Below, piece after piece: positions 1 to 9,393 of a DNA stretch of 12,622 bases (positions are counted from its first letter, which is position 1; every line of letters starts with the position of its first letter). Source of the DNA: Spirogloea muscicola (Eukaryota; Streptophyta; Zygnematophyceae; Spirogloeales; Spirogloeaceae). The stretch covers positions 693,744 to 706,365 of the forward strand of contig WELB01000056.1 in the NCBI GenBank assembly GCA_009602725.1, written 5' to 3'. The translations under genes were made by a program, and so were the position numbers. Under the pieces are notes generated by a model. That model did no database searches, was not told the origin of the DNA, and worked only from the letters and a program-made list of their open reading frames with translations.

Positions 1-3000
1 CCGAGCGGCGGCCACGGCCACGGCCACGGCCGCGCCGCCTGCCAAGCCTCTGAGCGACGTTCTGCCCGCGCCGGGCAGCGATGCGGCCGCCTCCGCCGTC
101 GGCGGCGGCAAAGCCGCGCTGCGCGTCCTGGTGGCGGGCGCCGGCATTGGCGGCCTCGTCTTCGCCCTCTCGGCCAAGCGCCGCGGGTTCGACGTGAAGG
201 TGAGCAGCCGCAGCAGCTCCACGCCGGCTGCGGCCGGTCCCTGCTGGGCTCTGCCGGCGCGCAGCTGCCGATGGCGGCGCTCTCAACCGCCTCCGCGCGA
301 CCGGCAGGTGTTTGAGCGCGACCTGACGGCGATTCGCGGCGAAGGCCAGTACCGGGGCCCCATCCAGATCCAGAGCAACGCCCTGGCCGCGCTGGAGGCC
401 GTCGACGAGGCCGTGGCGGAGGAGGTGATGGCCACCGGCTGCGTCACCGGCGACCGCATCAACGGCCTCGTGGATGGCCTCACGGGCGAGTGGTGCGCTC
501 TGCCACACGGTCTCAGTGGTCAGCGCTGTATCTCGCTTCTGCTGATGCCAATCGATGGCCGTCGGTGCTCAGCTGAGCGTGTTCCCTTGTCCTTCATTGC
601 AGGTATGTCAAGTTCGACACATACACGCCAGCAGTGGAGAAAGGCCTCCCGGTGACGCGCGTCATCAGCCGCATGACGCTGCAGCGCATCCTGGCCTCAG
701 CCGTTGGCTTCGATGTCATTGAGAATGGGGCCACGGTTGTCGACTTTGAGGACGACGGCTCCAAGGCAGGCACCTTGAGTTACCAAGCCCCATCCGACAC
801 CATCAGTTGCCCCAAGCAGTCAATGGTCAATTGTCGCTCAATAACGCTGCCAGAGCCACAGTGATGATTGACTGTGCACTGCGCTGCCTCTGGCATCTTC
901 AGGTCACGATCGTCCTGGACGACGGCCGCCGTGTGGAGGGCGACATGCTGGTCGGTGCCGACGGCATCCGCTCGCGCGTGAGTAGCTGGCCATTGTGAGC
1001 TCAGCAGCAAGGCAGGCTGCCCTGTTGCAGCATGCTGCAGGTGATCGGCACCCTGTGCATGCCGTTCTGAGACTCCTCATGCACTCCCGTGTATGTGATG
1101 TCGATATGTGACCAATCCAGGTGCGTGCAAAGCTGCTGGGAGCATCCGAGGCAACCTACTCAGACTACACCTGCTATACGGGAATTTGTGACTACGTCCC
1201 AGCAGACATTGACACTGTGGGGTGAGCCAAGTTTGCCGCTGCGTCTGCACGTGTCATTGCAACAGGTGACCTCTCAGCTCGATTGGGCCGTCGTGTTGAT
1301 GGTAGTCTCGTTCCTCATGTTTGTATTGCAGGTACCGCGTGTTCTTGGGCAACCGTCAATACTTTGTGAGCAGCGACGTGGGTGGTGGCAAGATGCAGTG
1401 GTACGCCTTCTACAACGAGCCTGCTGGAGGCAGTGACCCTGCTGGCAGTGAGTATCCTGCTCCTCATGCCCGACAAATACAACCTGGCCGCCGAATCATA
1501 TCGTGTCTGGACGCTGCAGTATCTGCTAGGCAGCAGCCTTCAGCAGCTCGCACCAAGTCAGCTCGTCTTTGACAGCCATGTGATGGGGGTTCCCTGGCGC
1601 AGGGCGCAAGGAGAGGTTGCTCAAGCTGTTTGGGCACTGGTGCGACGGGGTAGTCGACCTTCTGCTTGCCACGCCCGAGGATGCAATTCTCCGGCGGGAC
1701 ATCTACGACCGGGTGCCAATCTTCACTTGGAGCAAAGGCCGCGTGACACTGCTGGGCGACTCTGCCCATGCCATGCAGCCAAACATGGGCCAGGGTGGCT
1801 GTATGGCCATTGAGGTGGGAGCTCTGCTATTCGTTGCGTCACTGGACAAGCTCTCAACTCGTTGCTTCCTCCATGCAAGATGTGGAGTTCAGCACTTCTC
1901 AATTGCCAGCGTGCAGTTGTGTGCTTAGGTCCAAGTCTGGTTAGGAACCTTGCCCTTCCTGCTGGCTGCAGAAGCAAGCTTGCATCTTGCTTGTGAGTTG
2001 CTCACTTGCAGACAAGCGCAACTTGTACTCTGTTGCCATGTGTGCATGGCAGTACCTCTGGGTCAGCAGATGCACAAATTATTCAATGCTCAACTGGAAA
2101 CTGCTGGATTCGTGCACAGGATGGCTATCAGCTGGCGCTGGACCTTGACAAGGCTTTGCAGCAGGTTGGCTCAGTTTCCGAGTTGGATCTGCCCTCCATC
2201 CTCCGCAGGTAAGGCTGCCAAGCCTCGTCGGCAGCTGTTTAGATTGTCCTTCATCAGTAGCGGAGAGGCGAATGTGATGGAAGCAGCCCTCCTGCAGGTA
2301 TGAGGGGCAAAGGCGGTTGAGAACTGGCGCCATCCATGGGATGGCGCGGATGGCCGCCATCATGGCGTCGACTTACAAGGCGTACCTGGGCGAGGGCTTG
2401 GGGCCTCTCTCTGTGAGCATCACAGCGAGCTCGAATGCCGGTGTTGTTACTAGAGCCGTGGCAGCAATGCCTGGCCTGGCAGTCTGGCTGTCTGAGCCTT
2501 ACGGATCGGCTGGCCTCTTCTGCACTTGCAGTGGTTGACAAAGCTGAGGATACCTCACCCTGGCAAGGTCGGTGGCCGCTTCTTCATGACCCCAGTCATG
2601 CCCTTTATGCTCAAATGGGTGCTGGGGGGCAACGCGTAAGTGCACTCAATGGCTTCCTATTGGCGCTGCAGCATGGCGAATGCTTGTGAGGTAGAAGTGC
2701 ACTTTTACATGACAATATCTACATTGATTTTAGTAATTGGCGCTTTCAAGAATCAATTTCACGTCAATGATATACCTATGCATCCCCCTTAATCACGATT
2801 CTGACGAGCATAACTTTCTACTCAGCTCTGCACTTGAAGGAAGGGCACCATACTGCCGCCTCGAGGACAAGGTGACATGCGTGCCTTTTAACTGGGGTGG
2901 GATTTGGGATCAAGGGTAGTCAGCGGGGCATGCTTGCTGGTTCTGCCTGCTTACTTGACAGTTTTGTGTAGCAGGGCTGGCCTTGACATTATCACGTGGA

Positions 3001-4932
3001 TTTTCAGGCAAGCGACAACCTGAAGTGGTGGCTGGTGGACAGCGATGCACTGGAACGAGCAACTCAGGCAGAGTAAGTCCAGTAGCTTGCGACCGCGGTA
3101 TCTCTTAACAGCTGAAAGCATACATTGCCAGCGACCTCTACTAATGTACCAGTAGTGTATTCTTGAAGCACTTGCTACTGCCTGTTAGGCTTCTGCTGCA
3201 GGTGCAATGTTGGACGCTTGCAATTCCAGCCCAGGACTCACTATCAGCCTTCCCTGCAACAGGTGGTACTTATTGCCAGCAGCAGAACGGATGGTGGAGG
3301 GAAATGTGACCACAGAAGGCAACGAGCTGCTGGCCCTTTGTCAGACAGAGGGCCGTGCCACCATTGTGGGGTGAGGCCCTTGCAGCCCAAGCTCGCACTG
3401 CTTGCTTATCAGATCTGCTTGATACTGGACCAGTACGAGAACCTTGCTGACAGCGCTCCAGGGATATGAGTAAAAGCTTAGGTGGCAACCTCCATGCGTA
3501 TCACGTGCTAGCATGTCTGGCCACCAGGAAAGATGGGTACTAGTTGCTTATGATACTAAGCACCCTGGCCTGTGCAGGTCCTCAGCCTGCTCGGCACATG
3601 AGGGAGTGGCATTGGTTGTCGGTGCTCCAGAGGTACTGCATTGAGGTTGGACAGTTTGTTGCATTGGATCTGGCCAGCAGCTTTCAGGGGCCCGTTGAGG
3701 GAGTACGAACATGTGCATGTCGTGTGGAATGGCATGAGTATATCTCGTGGCAAATGGAGCAGGTGTGCGCAAAACATGCAAAGATTGAGTACCGGCAGGG
3801 CGCTTTCTACCTCACCGACCTTCAGAGCTCCACCGGCACTTGGATCACAAGGTCAGTTGCAGACCTCCACCCTGGTCATTGGTCCAGCTGCTTGGTGATG
3901 TCTCGACACCAGGTCGAAAGGGTGGAAGGTTGCCGTTCTGGCCATCCTAAGTATGCACATGATATGAATGAAGCAACTGACCCAGCTTGTTTTTAAGTTG
4001 CGGAGCAAAAATCAGTTGACGAAATTAAGGAATCAGCAACTCGAGAGAGCCTTCAAAAGATTGGGAAGGCTACTTGATGAACGGCTCTCTTGCTTTAATG
4101 CGCCTCCTTATGTAGCCCCTTCCTCAAGGCTGCTTTGACTGTTGTGCACTATCCAGGGTCTCTGGAGCCAGGGTAGAAGCTGCTCCTGGTGTTGCCGTCC
4201 GCATCCACCCCGGGGATACAGTGGAGCTCGGTCCTCATGAGCAGGTGCCTGACCTGGGGCACAGTTGGCCAGTCTTGAGTGCTCTTCCTCCTGGCCTTTG
4301 TTCACGCGCCGCTTGCTGGGTAAAAGCGCATTAGTAAGGCAGGTTTGTTTTGCTTGACAGGGACGATTCCGCGCGAAGCTTCGGAAGCTTGGACCGGTCG
4401 AGTGCTCGAGCTCGACGCCAGAGCAGCTAGTGGGCGCGGCCACATGAGAGGCCGTGCTACAAGGGGCCAGCATTTGGCCTCGCACCTCTGTATAGTTGGT
4501 GACTGGGCAGTGAAGCTGACTGACTTCAGAAGTCATTGTTTGGGTGCCCAGTGGCATTCTTGACAGTTCAAAGGGGGGTATGATGTGCCTCCTGCGCAAC
4601 TGATTGACTTCAGAACTCAATTGTTTGGTTTCCCAGTGGCATTGTTGACAGTGCAAAGGTGAGGTATGATGTGCCTCCTGCGCAACATGGCTTGCCCGCG
4701 CGGGCCACTGTTTGGTGGCGGTGCTGGCCGCGCTACACGCTCGTGGCTCATGACTTCACTGCGCAGTTGGATTTGCGGAGCAGCGGTCACAGTGGGCCAA
4801 ATGCAGCGACAAGTGACATTTGTGTTCCAGGTCAAGGACTTGCGTCAGGCAGGGACTGTGGTTTTAGCTACGACCAGCTGGGCTGGGCTGGGCTGGGCAG
4901 GCAGGCAGGCAGGGAAGAACGAGCGTGTGTGA
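1..4932 (+). CDS. ZEP: Zeaxanthin epoxidase, plastid-targeted, 17 exons, 5' partial
   Basis: FAD- and NADPH-dependent monooxygenase that epoxidises zeaxanthin through antheraxanthin to violaxanthin in the plastid (xanthophyll cycle, ABA precursor route; family knowledge). Exons: <1-199, 308-492, 603-765, 903-977, 1121-1221, 1332-1447, 1603-1814, 2120-2208, 2298-2412, 2532-2635, 2826-2871, 3008-3072, 3263-3370, 3578-3632, 3763-3851, 4157-4244, 4807-4932. They join in one frame to 644 residues and a TGA stop. Residues 1-43 are an Ala/Pro/Thr-rich tail of a transit region; the true start lies left of the window. The Rossmann FAD motif VAGAGIGG is at about 44-51, VGADGIRSR at about 199-207, and GDSAHAMQPNMGQGG at about 331-345. 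A C-terminal FHA domain covers about 520-615 (VCAKHAKIEYRQGAFYLTDL from 545). Intron 3 uses a GC donor; all others are GT-AG. Exon 17 ends in a low-complexity tail, so the exact C-terminus is the least certain part. Identity is very sure. Confidence 0.96.
2..130 (+). other. Tail of the ZEP plastid transit/linker region
   Basis: The 43 codons before the FAD motif are almost entirely Ala, Pro, Thr, Ser and Gly with few acidic residues, and include an alternating Ala-Thr run encoded by GCCACG repeats. This is typical of the end of an algal plastid transit peptide plus linker. No start codon is visible in frame, so the initiator lies outside the window. The cleavage site cannot be placed from sequence alone. 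Confidence 0.65.
766..902 (+). other. GC-AG intron 3 of ZEP
   Basis: The exon ends ...GSK with AAG followed by GCAGGC, and the next exon begins after TTCAG with GTC ACG ATC (VTIVLDDG). The family alignment runs straight across this junction and no GT lies at the required point. The donor is therefore GC, a minor but recognised U2-type class. Confidence 0.8.
4245..4806 (+). other. Intron 16 of ZEP, with an internal duplication
   Basis: This is the longest intron in the window (562 bp), between the penultimate and last FHA strands. It contains two diverged tandem copies of an approximately 80-bp segment (listed separately) and no recognisable gene. A stop-free stretch runs from 4666 into exon 17 in the frame of exon 17, so an alternative longer final exon is formally possible. 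Acceptor GCAG at 4803-4806 gives the expected RQVTFVFQVKD and is preferred. Confidence 0.7.
4521..4686 (+). repeat. Two-copy tandem duplication inside ZEP intron 16
   Basis: Copy 1 at 4521-4600 and copy 2 at 4605-4686 both start TGACTTCAGA and both end TATGATGTGCCTCCTGCGCA plus AC. Between them they share blocks such as CCCAGTGGCATT and TTGACAGT with small mismatches and indels. The divergence indicates an old local duplication. Neither copy matches the ZEP exons. Confidence 0.9.
4878..4912 (+). repeat. CTGGG and GGCA microsatellite in ZEP exon 17
   Basis: Four CTGGG units are followed by about four GGCA units. In the predicted frame they encode WAGLGWAGRQAG, right after the FHA domain and before the stop at 4930-4932. 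Slippage here would change the ZEP C-terminal tail or its frame, but would not touch the FHA fold. Confidence 0.85.
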
Positions 4933-5207
4933 AGTAGTGGAGGGCCATCACGGCCAAGTCCATGTCCATGGGCAAGCACAAGGGAAGAGAAGCCTCATAG
5001 GAGGCAATAACTTTGGAAGGTCAGCCCGATATACTTGGACAAGGTACAGATGGGCCGGGAGGGATTTGACTCAGACTGACGTGGCCGAAAACCACGCAGC
5101 TATGCTAGGTGCACTGGTAATAGATGGTCAGAGAAGCAGCTCAACTGGAGGTAGAGCAGCTCTTCCAAAGGGTGCGAGGACGAAATTCTTCCTGGAACTG
5201 GGCTGTT

Positions 5208-5228
5208 CAAAGCCAGCCCACAAAAGAG
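5208..5228 (+). repeat. Dispersed motif copy (CAAAGCCAGCCCACAAAAGA)
   Basis: This is close to the motif AAAGCCAGCCCAAAA found three times at the right end of the window (12277-12293, 12477-12492, 12567-12585). It differs by one inserted C in the A run. It is not within any recognised gene. Confidence 0.5.
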
Positions 5229-5668
5229 AGGAATTATTCGCCTCACCTATATCCTGATGTGTCAGCCAAGGCCAGGCCTGCACGCAGATGCTGGAAAGGC
5301 AGGAAGTATACTTTAAGGAGAGGGGAGGCGAAGGCCGCTGTGCACTTGGAATGACAGTAGGACCAGTTTGAGCTGACACTCTTCAGGGAGCATTAGTTCT
5401 AAAGATGGGGCTTCACTTTCTTGCTCCGCCCGCCCTTGTCTTCCACTATTTACGACCTGTACTTGCTGTTCATGTTCTGCAATTTGTACCTATCCTCCGT
5501 GTCCTACAGCCATCACTTCCGGTCTTGATGTGGGAGGACCAGCAGACCGTCCCCGTCTTGGCACAGATGCAGACATGGTCACCAAGGGTCCAGAGTAACA
5601 CAAAGGCTTGCCTGATTACACACAGAGCCGGCGAGCACTCAGCTCCACATGACCACAAACAGAGCTGT

Positions 5669-5814
5669 CGCGCACACAGCGCCGCCTAGCTACACACAGA
5701 ACCGCCGTGCACATTGCGCCGCCTCGCCGCACACACAGCCGCCGCGCACACAACGCCGCCTAGCCGCACACAGCCGCCGCGCACACAGTGCCGCCTAGCC
5801 GCACACAGAGCCGC
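5669..5814 (+). repeat. 37-bp GC-rich minisatellite, four units
   Basis: Four head-to-tail units lie at 5669-5705, 5706-5742, 5743-5777 and 5778-5814 (37, 37, 35 and 37 bp). Each follows the pattern CGCGCACACAGYGCCGCC, TAGCCGCACACAG, then (A)GCCGC. A degenerate partial unit may precede them from about 5618. There are no spacers, so this is not a CRISPR array. It sits in intergenic DNA about 1 kb upstream of HUS1. Confidence 0.9.
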
Positions 5815-6300
5815 GAGATTGTTCGGGCCAATCATGCAATCTGCCGGGCCTCCCTTATCTAGGGAGACTCTCATCGGCCTTGCATGGGCGGCATGTGTGA
5901 TTCTACCGACCCACTGAATCACAATATTTCTATATTCAACATCCACAAGGCGAAGCCCGAAGTACGCTAAGGTAAACAAGCAACTTTTCCGTAGGGTCGA
6001 GGACTGTGAAAGGCCAGCTAAGACAAAAGCAGTGCTGAAGTCGCTGAAGGTGGACTCGAATTGCCACGAGCGAGCACATTGCAAATCCGACAGGCTAACT
6101 GGGGGCCCGCGGAGCACCGCCACCAAAGCCAGTGGCCTGGTTGAGTGCGCGCCCAGCACGCTGATCCATGGCCAGAGCTTGGGAGCGCTGCAAACTCAAC
6201 TGGAGAAAGAAGTCGACGCGGCCGCTGAGACCAGAAAGTGAGCTCGTCCAAGGAAAGAAAGCGGCGGGGGCGGAAGAAGGTGCTCGCCCATTGAGAAGAG

Positions 6301-6332
6301 GGGCTGGCAAAGCCAACCCAAAAAGAATGGAC
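6301..6332 (+). repeat. Dispersed motif copy within a small inverted repeat
   Basis: GGGCTGGC, then AAA, then GCCAACCC form a short imperfect palindrome, followed by AAAAAGAATGGACAA. The end of the window has GGCCAGCCC followed by AAAAGAATGGACAA, so the shared stretch is roughly 25 bases. This suggests two remnants of one repeat family about 6.3 kb apart. Confidence 0.55.
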
Positions 6333-6790
6333 AATGTTCAAAGCCAAAGAAAGAGGTGCTGAAAAAGGACTACACTTCAAAGTGCAAGATGGTGCAGAGG
6401 GAGATGCAGATGGCTGCTCAGTATCCACGTGTGAGCAACAGCAGGTCAGAGTAACTCGGAGCAGGGGGCTGTGAGAATGCAGGGCAGCCGGGAGGGAATG
6501 CGCGTTGTTCGTAGGGCCGAGAGGCGCTGAAAGGAAAGAAGAGAGGAAGACTCGTCCAGCAGAGCACGATGGTTGGGGTTGGCCAGGCCAGAAGAAGAAC
6601 GGGCAAGCTTCGAAGCTGTCGAGTGAGTCCGAGTTAGGAGCCGCGAGCCCGAGTGGCAGCGACATGCAGCTGGAAGGAGGGCGGGCCTAGCCTGCAGGCG
6701 CGGAACACCTGGGCAAGCAGACCCGGCGGCGTCGAAGCCGAGAGCCGAGGAGACGAGGAAGCGCTGCCCCCGCCGGCCAGGGGCGCCGCC

Positions 6791-6800
6791 GCCGCCATGA
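6791..6800 (+). promoter_or_regulatory. HUS1 translation start context
   Basis: GCCGCC directly precedes ATGA, a strong Kozak-like context. The same GCCGCC precedes the TAP46 start. The protein from here begins MKFRA, the conserved HUS1 N-terminus, which fixes the start. Confidence 0.8.
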
Positions 6801-9268
6801 AGTTCCGGGCCGTGCTCACCGAGCACGGCGTCTCGCTCCTGGAGCGCCGTGCGCCTCGCCCGCCTCTGCCCCCCGCTGTACTCTGCGCCTCCACCCCCAC
6901 CGCCACTCTCGCTGCGCTGCTGCTCGGGCCCCCCCGCCCAGCGCCTCACCCCCGCCGCCGCCCGCCGGCCTCCGCAGGCTTCGTGGCGGCGCTGGAGCGC
7001 CTCGGGCGGGCGTGCCACGTCTACCTGGACCGCGACGAGCTGGTGCTGCTGCACAACGTCCTCGCTGCCGACGGCGTGCAGGCCATCGCGCGCTTCCGCA
7101 AGGCCAGCGCCCCTTCTGCCACCATCCCCCACCTCCCTCTCGCCCCGGCCGCCCGCCGCCGAAGCCTCACACATCCCCTGGTGTTGCAGGAGGTGCTGTT
7201 CGAGGCGTACGCCATCTCGAGCCAGTTCCAGGACCGCATCGCGTTCTCCGTCGACCTCGCCCTCCTCGCGCGCGCCCTGCGCAGCGGCCAGAGCATGCAC
7301 GGCACCGACCTGCAGGTGCCGATCGCCTGGCCGCCTCGCTCCCCGCTCGACATGTTGCCATGCGTCTGAGAGCAAGAGCGCCAGCCATCTCCCTGAACTC
7401 GAGCCTCTGCTCTCTCTGCCATTGTCAAGCTCCGGTCGGCCAGGTGAAGCTGGTGAAGAAGCGATCCACCGCAGCGGAGCGCCCGATGCCATTCCTAAGC
7501 TTCGAGAGCAAGGTGAGCAGAGGGCTCTGGTCGGCCTTGCCTCTGGAGCCTCGCCCAACATCGGAAGCTCCCAGTGCGGCCGCGGACGGGACATGTTGGA
7601 ATGCAAACGCAGCGCACAGAAAGGGCCAAGGCTTTACACTACTCTCGCGACGTGGTCTGCATGAACCAAGTGGGCCGGGGTCGTAGACAGAGCTGTGGGG
7701 CTGAGAGGAGCCTTTGCTAGGATCAGTGCCCCATTTGCATCATGCCTCTGGCTTTGAAGGTCAGCACAGGGTGGGGCGGTGAGCTCAGGACTGGTTGCAG
7801 GCAGAATGTCCATCCCCCCCACAGTTCTCAGTCTAGTCACTGTGTGGGACAATGGCAGGGGCACCGAGCGGCAGTTGTGCAGGATGTCCCCATTTCCCAA
7901 CCACTGGCTCGGGCAGACGTGCAGACCCTGCACACTGCCTTCAATCACATTGAGCACCACCTTCCCAAAGTAAGACCTGTACTCCGAAAGTAAGACCTGC
8001 AGTTCGGCTGCTAGCTCTCATCCCCCATCGTGTTGCTGCAAGCCGGACTGGGCCATCCACAACAATCTCCATTGGCTGCACCAACTTACAGTGAGCGTGC
8101 GTGGTGGCCAGGTCAGCAAAGTGACTGGGCTCGCCAATCTATGTGCTGCTTATCTTCGTGGTGCAAGTTCACAACACTGTTCAGGCCATGGTGAGGCTGC
8201 CGGAGCTGGCACATCTCTGTACTCTTGTGGACCGCCTCAAGAATGTGGGCGAGGTGCTGGACGTGACCATTGCTCGCACCGGCGACCTGTACCTTCGCAT
8301 GCAGACACCGTTCGTGTCCATTGGTGCTCAATTTTGTCGCCTAATGGTCATTCCAGCATCAACAGGTCAACCACCTTCTCGTACTGCCTCCACCTGCTGC
8401 ATCTGCTTCTGAGACCCAAAGTGCTGTGCAAACTTGTCACCCTGAAGCCTGTGCTGTATGTGATTGTTGGCCTGCAAAGAAGGCTGCATGGCATGCTAAT
8501 AGCGACTGGTGTCTGGAGTTGGTAGCGCAGATGCTGCCGCCGTTGTGCCACGTGATATTAATGTCACGCCATCGTTACGAATGCAAAGGGCCTTGGATGC
8601 AGGGGCGGCATCTGCTGTGGTGAGCTCTTCATCCCTTACTGCATCGAAGTGATCATGTTCTTGAAGCACGGCATTGGGGATGGAAAGACTTGCGAGGATG
8701 GTAGATAGATGCCACAACCAGGGCCATGCCAAAGGTGTTCACTGCTTGTGCAGCGAGGCCCTCGGGCTGTTGGCTGCTCGGCGAGCTTCTGCTGTCTAAC
8801 AAGTACATCACGGGTTGTGCTTGAAATTGCAGAAAGTTAGCATGAAGCACTTTCTGAGGAGCCTGCAGTGCCAGCTTAGCAAGCCAGATGTCTCATACTG
8901 TGGTAAGTGCACTGGCTGTTACTGCTGATCTCGTGACCACTTCCTCCACTGCAGGTTAGCTGCTCAAGAGGAAAAATTGCATTGCAATCATCATCAGTCT
9001 CAATGTAGATCTTGCCCACCCCCCGAGGCTCATGATGCACCCAAGGCTAGAATGCAGGGAAAAATTGGGCAGATTGTTTATGGCAGATGGCTCCAATGTG
9101 CAGGTCCGCATCACACAATACTAACGCCTGCGGTGCCCTGCGCTGGCAGGAGTGGCAAACAGTGGGGCAAGCCTTGACCTTATGTTTCAATACATGCAGC
9201 CAGGCACCGGCCAGCTTGACCCATCCATCAGCCTACATTATCGGCTGCCAACTCTTGATGTAGACTGA
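6797..9268 (+). CDS. HUS1: HUS1, subunit of the 9-1-1 checkpoint clamp, 9 exons
   Basis: HUS1 forms the heterotrimeric RAD9-RAD1-HUS1 sliding clamp, a PCNA-like ring loaded at damaged DNA in the nucleus to activate ATR signalling (family knowledge). Exons: 6797-6848, 6978-7102, 7190-7315, 7444-7512, 7859-7969, 8185-8365, 8519-8619, 8833-8902, 9150-9268, giving 317 residues and TGA, the length usual for plant HUS1. Diagnostic stretches are MKFRAVLTEHGVSLLER (1-17), DRIAFSVDLALLARALRSG in exon 3, KLVKKR and MPFLSFESK in exon 4, AAVVQDVPISQPLARADV in exon 5, LVDRLKNVGEVLDV in exon 6, KVSMKHFLRSLQCQLSKPD from 256, and PGTGQLDPSISLHYRLPTLD at the end. Intron 2 needs a GC donor. The exon 6/7 junction (8365/8519) has weak sites and is the least certain. 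TAP46 converges on it from the right. Confidence 0.93.
7103..7189 (+). other. Intron 2 of HUS1, non-GT donor (GC-AG), 87 bp, stop-free
   Basis: Exon 2 ends ARFRK with AAG followed by GCCAGC; exon 3 starts after GTGTTGCAG with GAG GTG CTG (EVLFEAYA). HUS1 homologues join these blocks directly. No GT exists until just before the acceptor, so either the donor is GC or the segment is an in-frame 29-residue insertion. The pyrimidine-rich body and the perfect TTGCAG acceptor favour an intron. Confidence 0.65.
7513..7858 (+). other. Intron 4 of HUS1, the longest in the gene
   Basis: This 346-bp GT-AG intron runs from GTGAGC after SFESK to GGCAG before GHRAAVVQ. I see no gene, repeat or RNA element in it. 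Base composition falls here from the GC-rich 5' half of the gene to a more balanced 3' half. Confidence 0.8.
7967..7999 (+). repeat. Duplicated splice donor at the exon 5 end of HUS1
   Basis: AAAGTAAGACCTG occurs at 7967-7979 and again at 7987-7999, a 20-bp tandem duplication covering the GTAAGA donor. The first donor (GT at 7970) keeps the frame with exon 6. Use of the second (GT at 7990) would add 20 bases and shift the frame. Confidence 0.85.
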
Positions 9269-9393
9269 GGCTCACAACGCACATGACTAACACCTCTGAG
9301 GTTGTCCTTTTTGGAACCTGTTTTGCTTCTCAGCACTTGACCTGGACAGCTTGTCGAATGAACATTGTGAACAACCTGATTCGAAGAACCCCT

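Larger units (their letters stand above)
3578..4932 (+). other. FHA domain portion of ZEP (exons 14-17)
   Basis: Exons 14-17 encode a forkhead-associated domain, the usual C-terminal module of plant-type zeaxanthin epoxidases; FHA domains generally bind phosphothreonine. Visible parts are the strand before the loop (VALVVGAPE), CAKHAKIEYRQGAFYLTDL, SSTGTWIT, VRIHPGDTVELG and TFVFQVKD. The canonical Ser-x-x-His is Cys-x-x-His here and the usual Asn-Gly-Thr is Thr-Gly-Thr, so phosphopeptide binding may be weak or lost (inference). The last strand is split between exons 16 and 17 by the longest intron of the gene. Confidence 0.85.
4933..6796. other. Intergenic region between ZEP and HUS1
   Basis: No conserved gene, tRNA or recognisable RNA gene is visible in these 1,864 bases. 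They must hold the ZEP 3' UTR and the HUS1 promoter and 5' UTR. I could not find a clear TGTAA poly(A) signal behind ZEP. Contents that can be named are a four-unit minisatellite at 5669-5814 and copies of an AAAGCCAGCCCA-type motif near 5209 and 6307. Around 6300-6460 a short + frame reads QPKKNGQCSKPKKEVLKK before a stop, and could be a decayed mobile-element fragment. From about 6700 the sequence becomes markedly GC-rich towards the HUS1 start. Confidence 0.6.

Noticed and set aside
131-655. Single continuous gene starting at the GTG at 131
   Set aside because: This GTG is an internal Val codon of the FAD motif. The frame runs into intron 1 and loses homology after 199, so splicing to 308 is required.
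4108-4656. 182-codon minus-strand open frame
   Set aside because: It is antisense to ZEP exon 16 and its introns. The + strand FHA exon explains the conservation.
5669-5814. CRISPR-like array
   Set aside because: The units are contiguous with no unique spacers, and the genome is eukaryotic. It is a minisatellite.
6052-6075. tRNA-like B box (GGACTCGAATTGCC)
   Set aside because: No matching A box, acceptor stem or anticodon arm can be folded around it.
5686-6159. 157-codon minus-strand open frame
   Set aside because: Its C-terminal third is the translated minisatellite and the rest resembles no family I know.
6018-6665. 215-codon minus-strand open frame in the intergenic region
   Set aside because: Low-complexity Ser/Pro/Leu composition, no recognisable motif and no splice or start context. 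Probably a composition effect.
6446-7606. 386-codon open frame on the minus strand
   Set aside because: It lies antisense to HUS1 exons 1-4, where GC richness removes stops. It is Arg/Gly/Ala-rich without family signature, while the + strand gives clear HUS1 homology.
8955-9177. Candidate HUS1 exon after the acceptor near 8955
   Set aside because: Joining it to exon 8 gives an immediate in-frame TAG. Using acceptor GGCAG at 9145-9149 instead restores GVANSGASLDLMFQYMQPGT, as in homologues.
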